From the NCBI RefSeq assembly GCF_016518545.1, contig NZ_JACVTO010000013.1:100062-164061 (forward strand): a stretch of 64,000 bases of DNA, given 5' to 3'. This document shows positions 35,394-44,242 of this stretch, piece after piece. The notes under the pieces were generated by a model. That model was given only the letters and a program-made list of their open reading frames with translations. It did not search any database and had not been told where the DNA came from. Positions within the stretch are counted from its first letter, which is position 1, and each line of letters opens with the position of its first letter. Source of the DNA: Pseudomonas sp. S30. Lineage in GTDB: Bacteria > Pseudomonadota > Gammaproteobacteria > Pseudomonadales > Pseudomonadaceae. Position numbers and translations under genes: made by a program.

Positions 35394-35613
35394 CGATACG
35401 ACCTCGAAATCTGTGCAAATGAGGGATAATGTCAACCGGCATTTTTGTGCAGAAATCTTGGTTTGTCAACTGGGTGATCTTCAGGCTCTTCGTACCCAAA
35501 AGCGTCTCAATCAGCGGATACCGAGCCACGTTTATTGATCGGTCGCGTCTATGCGAGCTCTATGAGCAGCCGACACAACGCATGGTTGGAGTAATGCTCA
35601 GCAGTTCCTGACA

Positions 35614-37662
35614 TCACTCAACCAGCGGCACAATCCGCTGCAAAGTCCCAGCGCCCGCAACCCTTGGATACCCTTCAATCTCATACGCGCAGTGTTCAAT
35701 CACGCGAACTCCCTGCGCCTGCAGGTTCCTGACTAAGGCCATCCCCTTCATTTCCCCACCAGAGCTGCCTACATCAGAACCACGTTGAGCAGAGGTGAAC
35801 ACCAGCACCGGAGGCAGCGCGACCCCAAACGCCTCATTCGGACTCAATACGAAGCCCCCAGCCCAGGCGTACTCTGCAAATTCTTCGGCCTTGATCGTCC
35901 GATACCTCTGCGATTGCAGTACAAAAAGCTCGCCCGGCTTGACGTTCACTACTCGAATCAAGGCGTCATCCAGGCGCCGCAGGCCGCGTGGAGACAGCCG
36001 TATCAAGTCACCCTTTTTGGGCACTTTAGTTTCTGCTGGAACCGAACTGTACCGTCTGTTAAGGAGCAGCGAGATCTCGGGGCAATCACATACCACCGCA
36101 ATACGCTGAACATCCTCTGCATCAATCCGCGCCTCGATGTCGGAGACCTCCCACAAGCACTGCTGGATGGGCAGAGCACCCTGCTGGCGTAGATGGACGT
36201 CGATTGTCCTGAAATAGCGGGACATCTGCTCAACAGCGGCATTAGCCGGCAGGGTGGCATCAACCAGCAAAACCAGGCTCACAACGTTTCCTAGCCCCGC
36301 CAGCAGCTGAAAAATTTCGAATAAGGGCAGTTGATTGAACTGCTGAACGACGATCGCCTGGCCGTGGATGCCATCCGTGATCTCGTAGAACGGGACATGA
36401 GCAACACCCAATTCGTCCTCATAAGCTGCACACCTGGATTTGGCGACTGTGACTGACGATGGAACGGTATTAGTCAGGAGTTCATAAACCGCGCGGTATT
36501 GCTGGGTGAATTCAATAGCGGCTCTAGTATCGTCATATCGTACAATTACCACTCGCGAGTTCAGAGCCCAGGAAACTTCTTCGTACATGTCGTGGGCAAA
36601 CAGATCAGGGGTGAATGCGCTCAAGCGACTGAAGGCATGTTCGATCTCGCGCTGGCTGTAGACCGGATGAAACGGGCCGCAAATCCTGGTCAGATGGTCA
36701 CGTACAGCGTTCTGAAGGCAGTAGTTGCTTCGAAGCTGAATCAGGCCCTCCATCTCGACTACCCAGCCGTGTCGCTCACATTCGCGGACTGCCTCAAACA
36801 CCTCATCTAAGCCCAAAGTAGCCCCGAGAGGCCCAGTATCCCCAAAAGGCCTATCAGCCCCGAGAGGCCCAGTATCCCCAAAAGGCCTATCAGCCCCAAG
36901 AAGCCCATCACCCGCACATCCGTCACCATCGCCAACCGAATAGATAGACGCCACCTCAACAACGGTATTTCCTGCCAGCGACTGCGTTTCCAAATACCGC
37001 AGCAGCCACCAGGCATGCCTCAAGCCGGGGTTTAACTCGAAGCCGGCCATAAAAGCCGAAGCGTCATCGGCCTCAAGAAACGGGAGTGCCATTAGAGGGT
37101 TGGCCAGGAGGGAGTCGGTGTCCACCGGCAAATGCTTCACCATCCGCTCTGCGGCGGTCTGAGGAAGTCCTTGCCGCATGATGCCGAGCACCGATTCCTG
37201 GAAAGCCATGTAGTCCTCCCATGCGAACTGCAACTGGGCCGTCTGGGCATCGCCAAGATGCTTTCCGAGGATAAATCGACTCTCATGATCAAGTAGTTGT
37301 CGCACGCCGCGCCCTTCGGCTAGGGCCGTTTCGATCAACAAGCTCCCTAGACCATAAGGCGCAGCATAAAGGGGTAGGGCACCTTGAGTGCTAACGAAGC
37401 CCGCCAACGCCTTACACTCATCGAGTCCCACTTCAGTACCCGAGGTCACCGAAGCAACTGAAGCAACTGAAGCAATGACCAATCCTCTCCCTCGCTTCAC
37501 AATGGACGCGCTATAGGTCATTCCTGGGAACAATGGTTTCAATTTTAGCGATGGATCAAGCTTCGCTCTGAAAGTGTTCCCACTGGACAAAGACAGGAGA
37601 TGGAATTGCCGTTCGCCACTCAGAGTGAGCGTGAATTTACGGACGAAATAATGCTTTGCCAT
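35614..37662 (-). CDS. Unknown 682-residue protein with duplicated 12-residue repeat
   Basis: I do not recognise this protein. It has a beta-rich N-terminus (TLTLSGERQFHLLSLSSGNTF) and a helical middle. At about residues 257-280 it has two identical GADRPFGDTGPL units. A later alpha/beta region (IVVQQFNQLPLFEIFQLLAGLGNVVSLVLLVDATLP) and a C-terminal part (KKGDLIRLSPRGLRRLDDALIRVVNVKPGELFVL) recall the RecD-like helicase C-terminus, but I see no Walker A. It could be a degenerate helicase-like protein. It is codirectional with the recombination genes, about 100 bp downstream of them. Confidence 0.7.
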   Translation of the reverse strand: MAKHYFVRKFTLTLSGERQFHLLSLSSGNTFRAKLDPSLKLKPLFPGMTYSASIVKRGRGLVIASVASVASVTSGTEVGLDECKALAGFVSTQGALPLYAAPYGLGSLLIETALAEGRGVRQLLDHESRFILGKHLGDAQTAQLQFAWEDYMAFQESVLGIMRQGLPQTAAERMVKHLPVDTDSLLANPLMALPFLEADDASAFMAGFELNPGLRHAWWLLRYLETQSLAGNTVVEVASIYSVGDGDGCAGDGLLGADRPFGDTGPLGADRPFGDTGPLGATLGLDEVFEAVRECERHGWVVEMEGLIQLRSNYCLQNAVRDHLTRICGPFHPVYSQREIEHAFSRLSAFTPDLFAHDMYEEVSWALNSRVVIVRYDDTRAAIEFTQQYRAVYELLTNTVPSSVTVAKSRCAAYEDELGVAHVPFYEITDGIHGQAIVVQQFNQLPLFEIFQLLAGLGNVVSLVLLVDATLPANAAVEQMSRYFRTIDVHLRQQGALPIQQCLWEVSDIEARIDAEDVQRIAVVCDCPEISLLLNRRYSSVPAETKVPKKGDLIRLSPRGLRRLDDALIRVVNVKPGELFVLQSQRYRTIKAEEFAEYAWAGGFVLSPNEAFGVALPPVLVFTSAQRGSDVGSSGGEMKGMALVRNLQAQGVRVIEHCAYEIEGYPRVAGAGTLQRIVPLVE
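36821..36892. repeat. Perfect 36-bp tandem duplication inside the 682-residue gene
   Basis: Units 36821-36856 and 36857-36892 are identical 36-mers; a degenerate third unit follows to about 36910. The unit is 12 codons, so it is in frame. Exact identity suggests recent slippage or an actively variable linker. A second run of 9-bp repeats in the same gene (37448-37480) encodes SVASVASV. Confidence 0.9.
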
Positions 37663-37759
37663 TGGCTGTGCACCACTGGTTAGAAAAGGCTAGGAAGGAT
37701 AAAAAGGGCCGCAGACGCGCGAACAGATCGGCGTCCTCCGCAGCCTGACAAGAGCCTGG

Positions 37760-38254
37760 TCAGAACGTAAGAATCTTCCCAGATTTAATGATTTGCTCCC
37801 GAAAAGCCGAGCGCTGAAGTGCCCGCTCAGCATCCCGAAGTTGGGTTCGGAGCAACTGAATCTCTGTTCGCAAACTGGCCAGGGATTTGTCGTACTGTGT
37901 ATGGGGCTTCGTGGAGGGTTGTGATTGCACATGCTCTAGCAAGAGATCAGCAATCTGGGACAGCTCTTGCCCACCCCGCCCTGGGTAGAACACTTGCCTG
38001 GTAAGTCCAACCGTACCCGCGAGCCATGCGAGGTTTATCTTGCCTGCCCGCATAGGTACCCCCTTACCTGATTGCATGACGTCTAGGGCCACCAAACGCA
38101 GCTGCTTTGCCGATTCCAATTCCGGTCTCATGGCGCGTAGCACCTCAAGCGGTGAGCCTTCTCGTGACACTTTCCCAATAGTGCTCCGATCTGGTGACTT
38201 AAAGTCGAGACCGGCACCATCAACAGCGGATGAGTCACCCTTCAATTTACGCAC
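37760..38254 (-). CDS. Small accessory protein of the recombination module (TnpC-like)
   Basis: The 164-residue protein has a central helix-turn-helix-like stretch (KINLAWLAGTVGLTRQVFYPGRGGQELSQIADLLLEH) and a C-terminal coiled coil (YDKSLASLRTEIQLLRTQLRDAERALQRSAF). This plan matches the small DNA-binding accessory proteins encoded with tyrosine recombinases of Tn554-like elements and of gamma-mobile-trio modules. It overlaps the upstream gene by 8 bp, so it is the last gene of the five-gene operon. Confidence 0.65.
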   Translation of the reverse strand: MRKLKGDSSAVDGAGLDFKSPDRSTIGKVSREGSPLEVLRAMRPELESAKQLRLVALDVMQSGKGVPMRAGKINLAWLAGTVGLTRQVFYPGRGGQELSQIADLLLEHVQSQPSTKPHTQYDKSLASLRTEIQLLRTQLRDAERALQRSAFREQIIKSGKILTF

Positions 38255-38861
38255 GGCTATTCTTCCATTTCACGTATGGAGCGATGAGCGCGGAATCAGC
38301 AATTGGCCTCGGGATTCCGCTGACATCCGAGAAGTCGATCAAGGTATCGTCGTCGATTCGAATCACCCGCTGGTGATCGAGGATCCTGTCCACCAGTTGG
38401 CAGGTCACTTCATACTCGCGTTGGTACTCAGGTACGCTGGCCTTTACGCTAGTCTCCTGAGCTTGGGGAAGCCTGGTGGCTCTGTTCGACAGATCGTCCA
38501 CGATGTTACGAAGCTTGGCGTTTTCCTCTTCCAACTGCTTATTCCGGATCATCACCGTATGCCTAGGATCGATCTCCACGTTGTAAGGGGTCGAAGGCGT
38601 ACCCCCATCGCTGTACAGCTCTGGGACGCGCTCTAGGCACTTCCTATATGACTTCTGACGCTTCAACAGCAAGCTACGATCAATGCCGCAAATGCGGGCA
38701 ATTTCCTCTGCCAACTGGCTAATGTTCTTGAAACGCTTAGGGCCTTTCTGGAGCATCTCCAATGCGGCATTGATTCGAGCAAGGGTTGCATTAAGCTGAG
38801 CTGCCCCTCGCGTCGGCTTGGACGATAGAGCTGGTACGGACGCAAGAGGCTTCTTGACCAT
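38247..38861 (-). CDS. Coiled-coil/helix-turn-helix accessory protein of the recombination module
   Basis: The 204-residue protein has an N-terminal helical DNA-binding-like region (ISQLAEEIARICGIDRSLLLKRQKSYRKCLE), a coiled coil (MIRNKQLEEENAKLRNIVDDLSNRA) and a variable tail. This is the build of TnpC-like or VPA1267/1268-like proteins found after the large recombinase in these modules. It starts 58 bp after the 906-residue recombinase ends and overlaps the next gene by 8 bp. It is probably a recombination directionality or DNA-bridging factor; that role is inferred. Confidence 0.65.
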   Translation of the reverse strand: MVKKPLASVPALSSKPTRGAAQLNATLARINAALEMLQKGPKRFKNISQLAEEIARICGIDRSLLLKRQKSYRKCLERVPELYSDGGTPSTPYNVEIDPRHTVMIRNKQLEEENAKLRNIVDDLSNRATRLPQAQETSVKASVPEYQREYEVTCQLVDRILDHQRVIRIDDDTLIDFSDVSGIPRPIADSALIAPYVKWKNSRA

Positions 38862-38918
38862 GCTTAGTTTGGCCCGACTTCATCAGTAGGTTTAGTCATC
38901 TCACATGGTCTGCTCATG

Positions 38919-41639
38919 TCAGTTCGCTCCCGCGAGCGAAAGTTGATGGTTTGTGGAGAGAGCACACGGTTTGCTCAATGCGTAGGTGGAGATTTCCTTG
39001 AATGAAATGCCAGTACCACCCATGATGGACAAAATCTGACCAATATAGATTTCCCTGTCTTCAAAGGATTGGGTGGCAACTTGCATGAATTCTGGGTTGC
39101 GTGCCAATTCATCAAGGATGAAGGGATAATGCTCTGAAGCAAAGCCTGGGAACTGTGACGCATCGATCAGCATTGACATTACTCGTTGCTTTGGATCATT
39201 CATATCCACGATGTGTTGCACTGGGTTGTTAAGATTTCGGTGGCGGGCTATGTAGCCAGCGGAGAGACTCTCATCCTCCCAGTTTTTCTTCAGGATCTGA
39301 ATTGCCTGCCTATAGCCGGCAAGTTCAAGCATGCAAAGCGATAGATCCTCATGAATAACCTCTATCTCCGGCGAATCGGGTTGAAGTTTGTGAGTACGTT
39401 GAAGCTTGGCTTTCAGATGGTCAGCCTGGTTAGTAAGGTCTCTGACCTTTGCATTTAAACCAGGAAGGTGGTCAATTCCGAAGACCGCATACGGGCAGAT
39501 GCCACAGGTTCGCGGTGACTGTGTGAAATCCAGAAGCTTTCTAGGGCATTTTCCGTTTAGTGCGCAAATACAGCAGTCCATAAATTTTACTCTCTGATCT
39601 TTGGTGGTTGTGATTAAGTCGACGCCGGTCTCTTCAATATCCAAAATTTCAGGTATCACGGAGATTAAATGCTGATCGCGGACGACAGCTTCTCTGTTGT
39701 TTTTCCAGCCTGCGACGAGTGCAGAATCTTTCGATGAGGGGCTTAGAGGCATTCCAGAAAGGGCGGCGAAAGAGCGATGACTGACATTCCGATTGGCTGC
39801 ATCAATGATGGCAGTCGATTCCTGTTCTGTCGGCACCACGTAGTGCGAGCTTGTAAACTCATTCGCGTGGCCAACTTGGGCCCCAATTACTGAATAGTCT
39901 AAGAAACCATAAATTCTGCGATGGGTGATCCAGGTGGCACGCAGAGCATGTGGTGTATGAACCGCTGACCACTCACCCATGGGATTGCATTCAACAAACT
40001 CATGTCGACGCTCTGGGGGTACGAAGCTATTATAGATGTCTTGAAAGCCTCTAAGGATCAATATCCATTTTTCGTGGTACGACTTGTCGGAGAACGGGAG
40101 CCCGTTTGGAGTCCATGGGCTCCGAAATAGAGGATGTATGGGGTCGTAATTGCTAGCATTTGCTGGATCATTTTGGTAGTGAATGTCTACGAACTCACTA
40201 CGATATTCTTTGATTTGAAAGTGCCGCTCTTGAAGCAAAACGTCCATGACCTTGTAGGGAAGGGTCACAGGCCGTGATTTTCCGTTCTTGTCGGTGTTTA
40301 CAAATAAAACGCAGCTTCCGATGCTGCTTCGCATGGAGGGATCGTAATATTTATCGAAATTGCGGATGTCGAGCCACTGGCAGTTTTGGAGTCGTAGTCC
40401 TGAAAAAAGAGCGATCGTCAACATCCTCAGCTGCGAGAGCCAAGGCACGTATACGTATACATCACTAGACGTGTACTTTTCATTCCGCCACGAGTATACG
40501 TTTGCAATTTTCTTCAGAGGTATCTCGATCGTTTCCAAGGTATTGCTTGGATTCCATAGCTTAATAGTGTAGGAGATCCCACAAGCTTCCAGGTCGATCC
40601 AGGCTGAGTCGCGGATTTCGTTAATCTCACTGTGACTAAAGATTCCTCTCAAGCATTTGTTCTGTAGCTCCACTCCGATTGTGTCGAGAGCCATGACGTA
40701 GGCCTCAATCATCAGCATGGAGTCGATAGGCAAAGGGATTTTGTCGCTTTTCCCAGATGGCCCACTTCCATCGGAGTCAAATTTTGGATGGACAGGATTC
40801 TTGTACATGCTGTCGACCAGTACAGAGCCGCTTGGCATGATTTCAGAACCATTAACGATAGCTACCTCAAATAAGCGCCATACGATATTTATGAATGCAG
40901 ACCTGGTTTTCGCCGTCCTTTTCAGGTCATAGAACTGAAGCAGTGTGAGTGGCAGGGGTACCTCTTCATCATCGACAGAAGGTTTGAAAGTAGTGGTATT
41001 GCCAGTGCGAGTCCAAAAAATCGTACGATGAAAGTCTTCAATGTGTTCAGGGAACTGGATAGCGGTATCAGGATGCTTTCTGAACCACGCGGGCAGGTAG
41101 ATACCGATGTAGTCCATCACGATGTGTATGTACCCTACCTCTTGACGTCGAGCGGCAATGTTCAGCTTGTCTTGGAGATAGCTCAGGTGAAGTTTGCATG
41201 CTTTAGCCCAGCAAGTCAGTTTCCCTGGAGGTATTTCGTTATCGTAATAATCATTCAACCATTCGTAATCGTCTCTCGACCTAGGCTTGCGCCCAGGCAG
41301 AATCGCATACTCTTCGGGAGTAAGCATGTCAATTGATGCTGTGATTTCCTTTTGCGCCTGAGTTATCTTATGTTCTTTGCTTTCCTTTTCTTTCGTTTTT
41401 CGGCCATCGACGCCAGTGTCGTAGCGAATTCTCGCGCGCTCAAGGAGGATGTCTCGGGATGGCCTTTCTGAGAAATTACCCCAGTAGTGGATGAAGTTCT
41501 CGTATGTCTTGCGATGCTCGTCGCTTGAAACTTCCACTTGCATCATGCTCAAGTGGCTATGGTAGCCCTCAAGCACTCGTGCTTGTTCAGGCGTCACAGT
41601 GGTCGGATGTAGTTCTGCAAAGCACTGAACCCACGCCAA
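38919..41639 (-). CDS. gmtZ: Large tyrosine recombinase/integrase, GmtZ-like
   Basis: About 906 residues from a TTG start, or 875 from the ATG at 41546. The N-terminal 400 residues are specific to this family. The catalytic core has Arg I in IALFSGLRLQNCQWLDI, the HALRATWITHRR box (H-x-x-R) and VIGAQVGHANEFTSSHYVV with the second His and the Tyr nucleophile. After the core comes a cysteine-rich patch (MDCCICALNGKCPRKL and CGICPYAVFG) that may bind zinc, then a long helical tail. It overlaps the 233-residue gene by 46 bp if the TTG is used. Confidence 0.82.
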   Translation of the reverse strand: MAWVQCFAELHPTTVTPEQARVLEGYHSHLSMMQVEVSSDEHRKTYENFIHYWGNFSERPSRDILLERARIRYDTGVDGRKTKEKESKEHKITQAQKEITASIDMLTPEEYAILPGRKPRSRDDYEWLNDYYDNEIPPGKLTCWAKACKLHLSYLQDKLNIAARRQEVGYIHIVMDYIGIYLPAWFRKHPDTAIQFPEHIEDFHRTIFWTRTGNTTTFKPSVDDEEVPLPLTLLQFYDLKRTAKTRSAFINIVWRLFEVAIVNGSEIMPSGSVLVDSMYKNPVHPKFDSDGSGPSGKSDKIPLPIDSMLMIEAYVMALDTIGVELQNKCLRGIFSHSEINEIRDSAWIDLEACGISYTIKLWNPSNTLETIEIPLKKIANVYSWRNEKYTSSDVYVYVPWLSQLRMLTIALFSGLRLQNCQWLDIRNFDKYYDPSMRSSIGSCVLFVNTDKNGKSRPVTLPYKVMDVLLQERHFQIKEYRSEFVDIHYQNDPANASNYDPIHPLFRSPWTPNGLPFSDKSYHEKWILILRGFQDIYNSFVPPERRHEFVECNPMGEWSAVHTPHALRATWITHRRIYGFLDYSVIGAQVGHANEFTSSHYVVPTEQESTAIIDAANRNVSHRSFAALSGMPLSPSSKDSALVAGWKNNREAVVRDQHLISVIPEILDIEETGVDLITTTKDQRVKFMDCCICALNGKCPRKLLDFTQSPRTCGICPYAVFGIDHLPGLNAKVRDLTNQADHLKAKLQRTHKLQPDSPEIEVIHEDLSLCMLELAGYRQAIQILKKNWEDESLSAGYIARHRNLNNPVQHIVDMNDPKQRVMSMLIDASQFPGFASEHYPFILDELARNPEFMQVATQSFEDREIYIGQILSIMGGTGISFKEISTYALSKPCALSTNHQLSLAGAN

Positions 41640-42295
41640 GTATGAGAAATCGGTTGTCCTCCCCCATTTCCAATACTGCGTATTTCACGTTGCTTATCAA
41701 CCACAGCAGGAGCGGAGTCCCAAAGCTCTTGAAAACTGATGTCAGTAGGACTTTGCCAATTTACCCGGTACTGAAAGGAGCGGGTGCTACGGTGAATGTT
41801 AGATGTCTTAGGCCCAGAGGCATTGTAGATAAACGTCTGTGAGCAGGATTTGAGGTCGGGATATTTTGCCCACACACCAGATACCGTAAACGTATGAGGA
41901 AGGGTGACGTTGCCCTTGGCCCACAGTTGTACGAACATCGCCCGTAGTGGCACCCGAAGTCCTCTGACGTCCATGATGCTAGGCGCTACTGTGCCTGTCA
42001 GTTCGGTATACAACCGCGCTGATCGTTCCGCATCCTCCTCGCTATCCGAAGTGATGCAGAGTTCATGCAGGGTTGTCAGTTCTGTCGCCGTGAATGGTCG
42101 GTTTTTCCGCAGTCTCAGGAAAATGGAGGTTGCCAGGCGATGTCTCGCCTGACGATCCTTCATCAGCTCCGGATTGGCCTTGCCCGGCCTTGTTTCGAGA
42201 TCAAAGGCCCTTTTTCCAAGCTCTTGCAGAATGCTCAGCGCGTTTTGAAGAGCGTCATCGCCGTGCACAGTAGGGCTGTTGGTCGTGTTGATCAC
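41594..42295 (-). CDS. gmtX: Middle protein of the recombinase trio, probable GmtX
   Basis: The 233-residue protein starts at a GTG whose GTGA overlaps the stop codon of the upstream recombinase. It has a helical N-terminal half (ALQNALSILQELGKRAFDLE, HRLATSIFLRLRKNRPFTATELTTLHELC) and no recombinase catalytic residues. I assign GmtX by its place between two coupled recombinases, not by a recognised domain; the small genes further downstream are the alternative. Confidence 0.55.
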   Translation of the reverse strand: MINTTNSPTVHGDDALQNALSILQELGKRAFDLETRPGKANPELMKDRQARHRLATSIFLRLRKNRPFTATELTTLHELCITSDSEEDAERSARLYTELTGTVAPSIMDVRGLRVPLRAMFVQLWAKGNVTLPHTFTVSGVWAKYPDLKSCSQTFIYNASGPKTSNIHRSTRSFQYRVNWQSPTDISFQELWDSAPAVVDKQREIRSIGNGGGQPISHTWRGFSALQNYIRPL

Positions 42296-43746
42296 GCTTC
42301 TGGGCCCCGATCAAGCAGCTGCTCGCCCAGTCGGGTGTAGGCCTGGCCACGGTAGTAATCGATGCCTTCACCCGTGCCTTTGTGATATACGAGTTCGTTG
42401 GCAGCATCGACGTCCACGAGGGTGCTGATACCCAAATCTGAGGCGTAGACCTGGGTGCTTTTGGGCTCAGCATGGCCCATCAACAACTGAATCTCAGGAA
42501 GGTCAAGACCCGGTTTGGGTCGGCCTGGCACCACCACGTAGTTACGTGCCCAAACGCCGAACAGATGGCGGAAATCGTGGGACGAGTAGTTGCCTTGGGG
42601 CGCTACGAACTTCAGTTTCTTCTGGGTGGCTTGAATGCGGCGGTTGATCGCTTTGTTAACGCTGTTGGCGTTGAGTTCGCACAGGGGCGTGCCGTAGGTC
42701 TCGTGATCAAGCGACAACAACAGCCAAGGGCTATCAGAGCAAGGCCGCACGGCCATGTACTCCTCAAGCTTCTGCCAGAAGATGGACTTGAATGGCTCAA
42801 ACATCGTCACAACAGCCGTCTTGCGGCCTTTGAAGCCAAAGCTTTCCTTGTTGGTTGTATTACGAAGGCCTTGAGGGTCTTCGACGCGGATGATCCTCTT
42901 CTGGACGTCAATATTCTCCAAGCGAATCCCCATCGTTTCCGACACCCTCAAGCTTCCAAGTCCAAAGCTCCAGATCAAGCCGTCCAACGGGGATGGAGCG
43001 TTTGCAAGCATGGGTAATACGTGCGAGACATCGATGTGCCTTGCCGTCCGATGTTTCTTGACCTTAGGGGCGCGCAATCCGCCCTGGGCTTTCTTTGCAC
43101 CGCTGCCAAGAGTGGGTTTGACCTGCAACGTGTTGGCATGGATTTGAGCCAATTCCTGAGGGCTGCGCACCCTGGGCTTGAGCTCCGGCAATGCATGCAC
43201 CTGTGCCTGGGGAGGCTGGCCAGCGAGAACCGATGCTATTTCTGCCTGTTCGAACGTGATTGTGCTGCAGACCTCCAGCATCAGATTGGCACCTGCGATG
43301 TATTGGCCTGCTGATGCGGCAGAGATCGGTTTCCGGCCTGTTCGAATGGCTGCCTGCCGGACAATCGGATCTTTGGCGTTCGCACCGTCGATGAGATAGG
43401 ACGGGAAAAGCTTCATGGTTTTCGAAGCCATAGCAGGGTCAAGGCGGCCAGAAAGGGCGCCGGTTTCATAGAGGAGCTCGGTGAGGAAACGTCCACCCCT
43501 TTCCAGAGCGACGACCGAGTTCTTTGCGTAGCGAATGCCAATCTGACTCCAGAGGAACTCAGTGAATTCGTTGTAAAAATCCAACGGGGCGCCGGTTGCT
43601 GTCTCGTAAAGCCTGGGAGGCTTGCCCTTGACTAGCGTAAGACTGTTCATCTCCTGGATCCTGCTGCCTCGGGCCGGCTGCTTTTGCGAGCCTTTCGGGG
43701 CAGAATTTGGGCCTTGACCCCTCAACGCAATCGTCGATTTATTCAT
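42292..43746 (-). CDS. gmtY: Tyrosine recombinase, GmtY-like
   Basis: The 484-residue protein has a SAM-like core-binding half and a full catalytic domain. Arg I is in WSFGLGSLRVSETMGIRLENID, the HDFRHLFG box (H-x-x-R) comes next, and LLMGHAEPKSTQVYASD supplies the second His and the Tyr nucleophile. It heads the operon; the minus-strand promoter is probably the TATATT at about 43783 with TTACAG upstream. It is followed by coupled genes for its partners. All residues needed for strand exchange appear intact. Confidence 0.85.
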   Translation of the reverse strand: MNKSTIALRGQGPNSAPKGSQKQPARGSRIQEMNSLTLVKGKPPRLYETATGAPLDFYNEFTEFLWSQIGIRYAKNSVVALERGGRFLTELLYETGALSGRLDPAMASKTMKLFPSYLIDGANAKDPIVRQAAIRTGRKPISAASAGQYIAGANLMLEVCSTITFEQAEIASVLAGQPPQAQVHALPELKPRVRSPQELAQIHANTLQVKPTLGSGAKKAQGGLRAPKVKKHRTARHIDVSHVLPMLANAPSPLDGLIWSFGLGSLRVSETMGIRLENIDVQKRIIRVEDPQGLRNTTNKESFGFKGRKTAVVTMFEPFKSIFWQKLEEYMAVRPCSDSPWLLLSLDHETYGTPLCELNANSVNKAINRRIQATQKKLKFVAPQGNYSSHDFRHLFGVWARNYVVVPGRPKPGLDLPEIQLLMGHAEPKSTQVYASDLGISTLVDVDAANELVYHKGTGEGIDYYRGQAYTRLGEQLLDRGPEA

Positions 43747-43749
43747 ATA

Positions 43750-43778
43750 TTGACAATGGTCCCGGTTTGTGGTGTAAT
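43750..43778 (+). promoter_or_regulatory. Sigma-70-type promoter facing right
   Basis: TTGACA at 43750-43755 and TGTAAT at 43773-43778 are spaced by 17 bp, close to the ideal consensus. It starts 4 bp upstream of the gmtY-like start and faces away from it. The nearest rightward gene starts at 44243, with a hairpin in between. Confidence 0.6.
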
Positions 43779-43819
43779 ATAAGGCGCCGGATGGTATTGA
43801 CTGTAATTTAAAATCTCAA

Positions 43820-43850
43820 ATCACAAAATGTTCTTTGTGATTGTGTTTTT
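43820..43850 (+). terminator. AT-rich hairpin followed by a T-run
   Basis: ATCACAAA at 43820-43827 pairs with TTTGTGAT at 43834-43841 across 6 nt, followed by TGTGTTTTT. It resembles a terminator for transcription from 43750, or an operator. It could also end leftward transcripts, since T-rich DNA flanks the other side too. Confidence 0.45.
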
Positions 43851-44242
43851 ATGCATTTAGGTTTTATGCTTCCTGCTGAGGTCAGATTCCCATAGCCACC
43901 TGCCGTCAGTCCTCACCCTGTTCTAGGCCCCATGATTAAAGGCTTTCAGCCTTTCTGAACTCCTTCCAAAATGGCGTGTGCGGACTGTCTAATCGCTGAC
44001 TCTCCCTAGCAGCCAAATCCCTGAATTTTGTTTGTTTTCTCCCCTGAAATTGACCCAGGTGTGCTGTCGCAAGCCCGACGAGCGGCACTAGCTTGGGAGG
44101 GGGCGCGGTGGTCGTGCTCGCCATTTTCGGGTAGCTTGTGCTGGCATGAAGCCATCTCTACTGCAGGACGCACCTCATCGGCATGGGCCAACGATCCCTG
44201 CTGTCACCGTTCCTGCGCATTCATTTCGTGACGGGAACAACC
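43851..44242. other. Gene-free stretch right of the recombination module
   Basis: About 390 bp without a supportable gene. This is where the right end of the trio element would be expected, but I found no terminal inverted repeat or copy of the sequences near 28,083. Confidence 0.35.

Larger units (their letters stand above)
37760..43746 (-). mobile_element. Gamma-mobile-trio-type recombination module
   Basis: Five leftward genes, overlapping or within 60 bp of each other, encode two complete tyrosine recombinases (484 and 906 residues), a 233-residue protein between them and two small coiled-coil accessory proteins. The order and sizes match what I know of GMT systems (gmtY, gmtX, gmtZ), which mobilise cargo islands rich in defence genes. 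The cargo to the left fits that picture. Confidence 0.75.

Noticed and set aside
36821..36910. CRISPR-like array
   Set aside because: The repeats are directly adjacent without spacers and are in frame within a coding region.
43936..44124. 62-codon minus-strand frame right of the recombinase operon
   Set aside because: No ribosome site, no conserved pattern; treated as intergenic.
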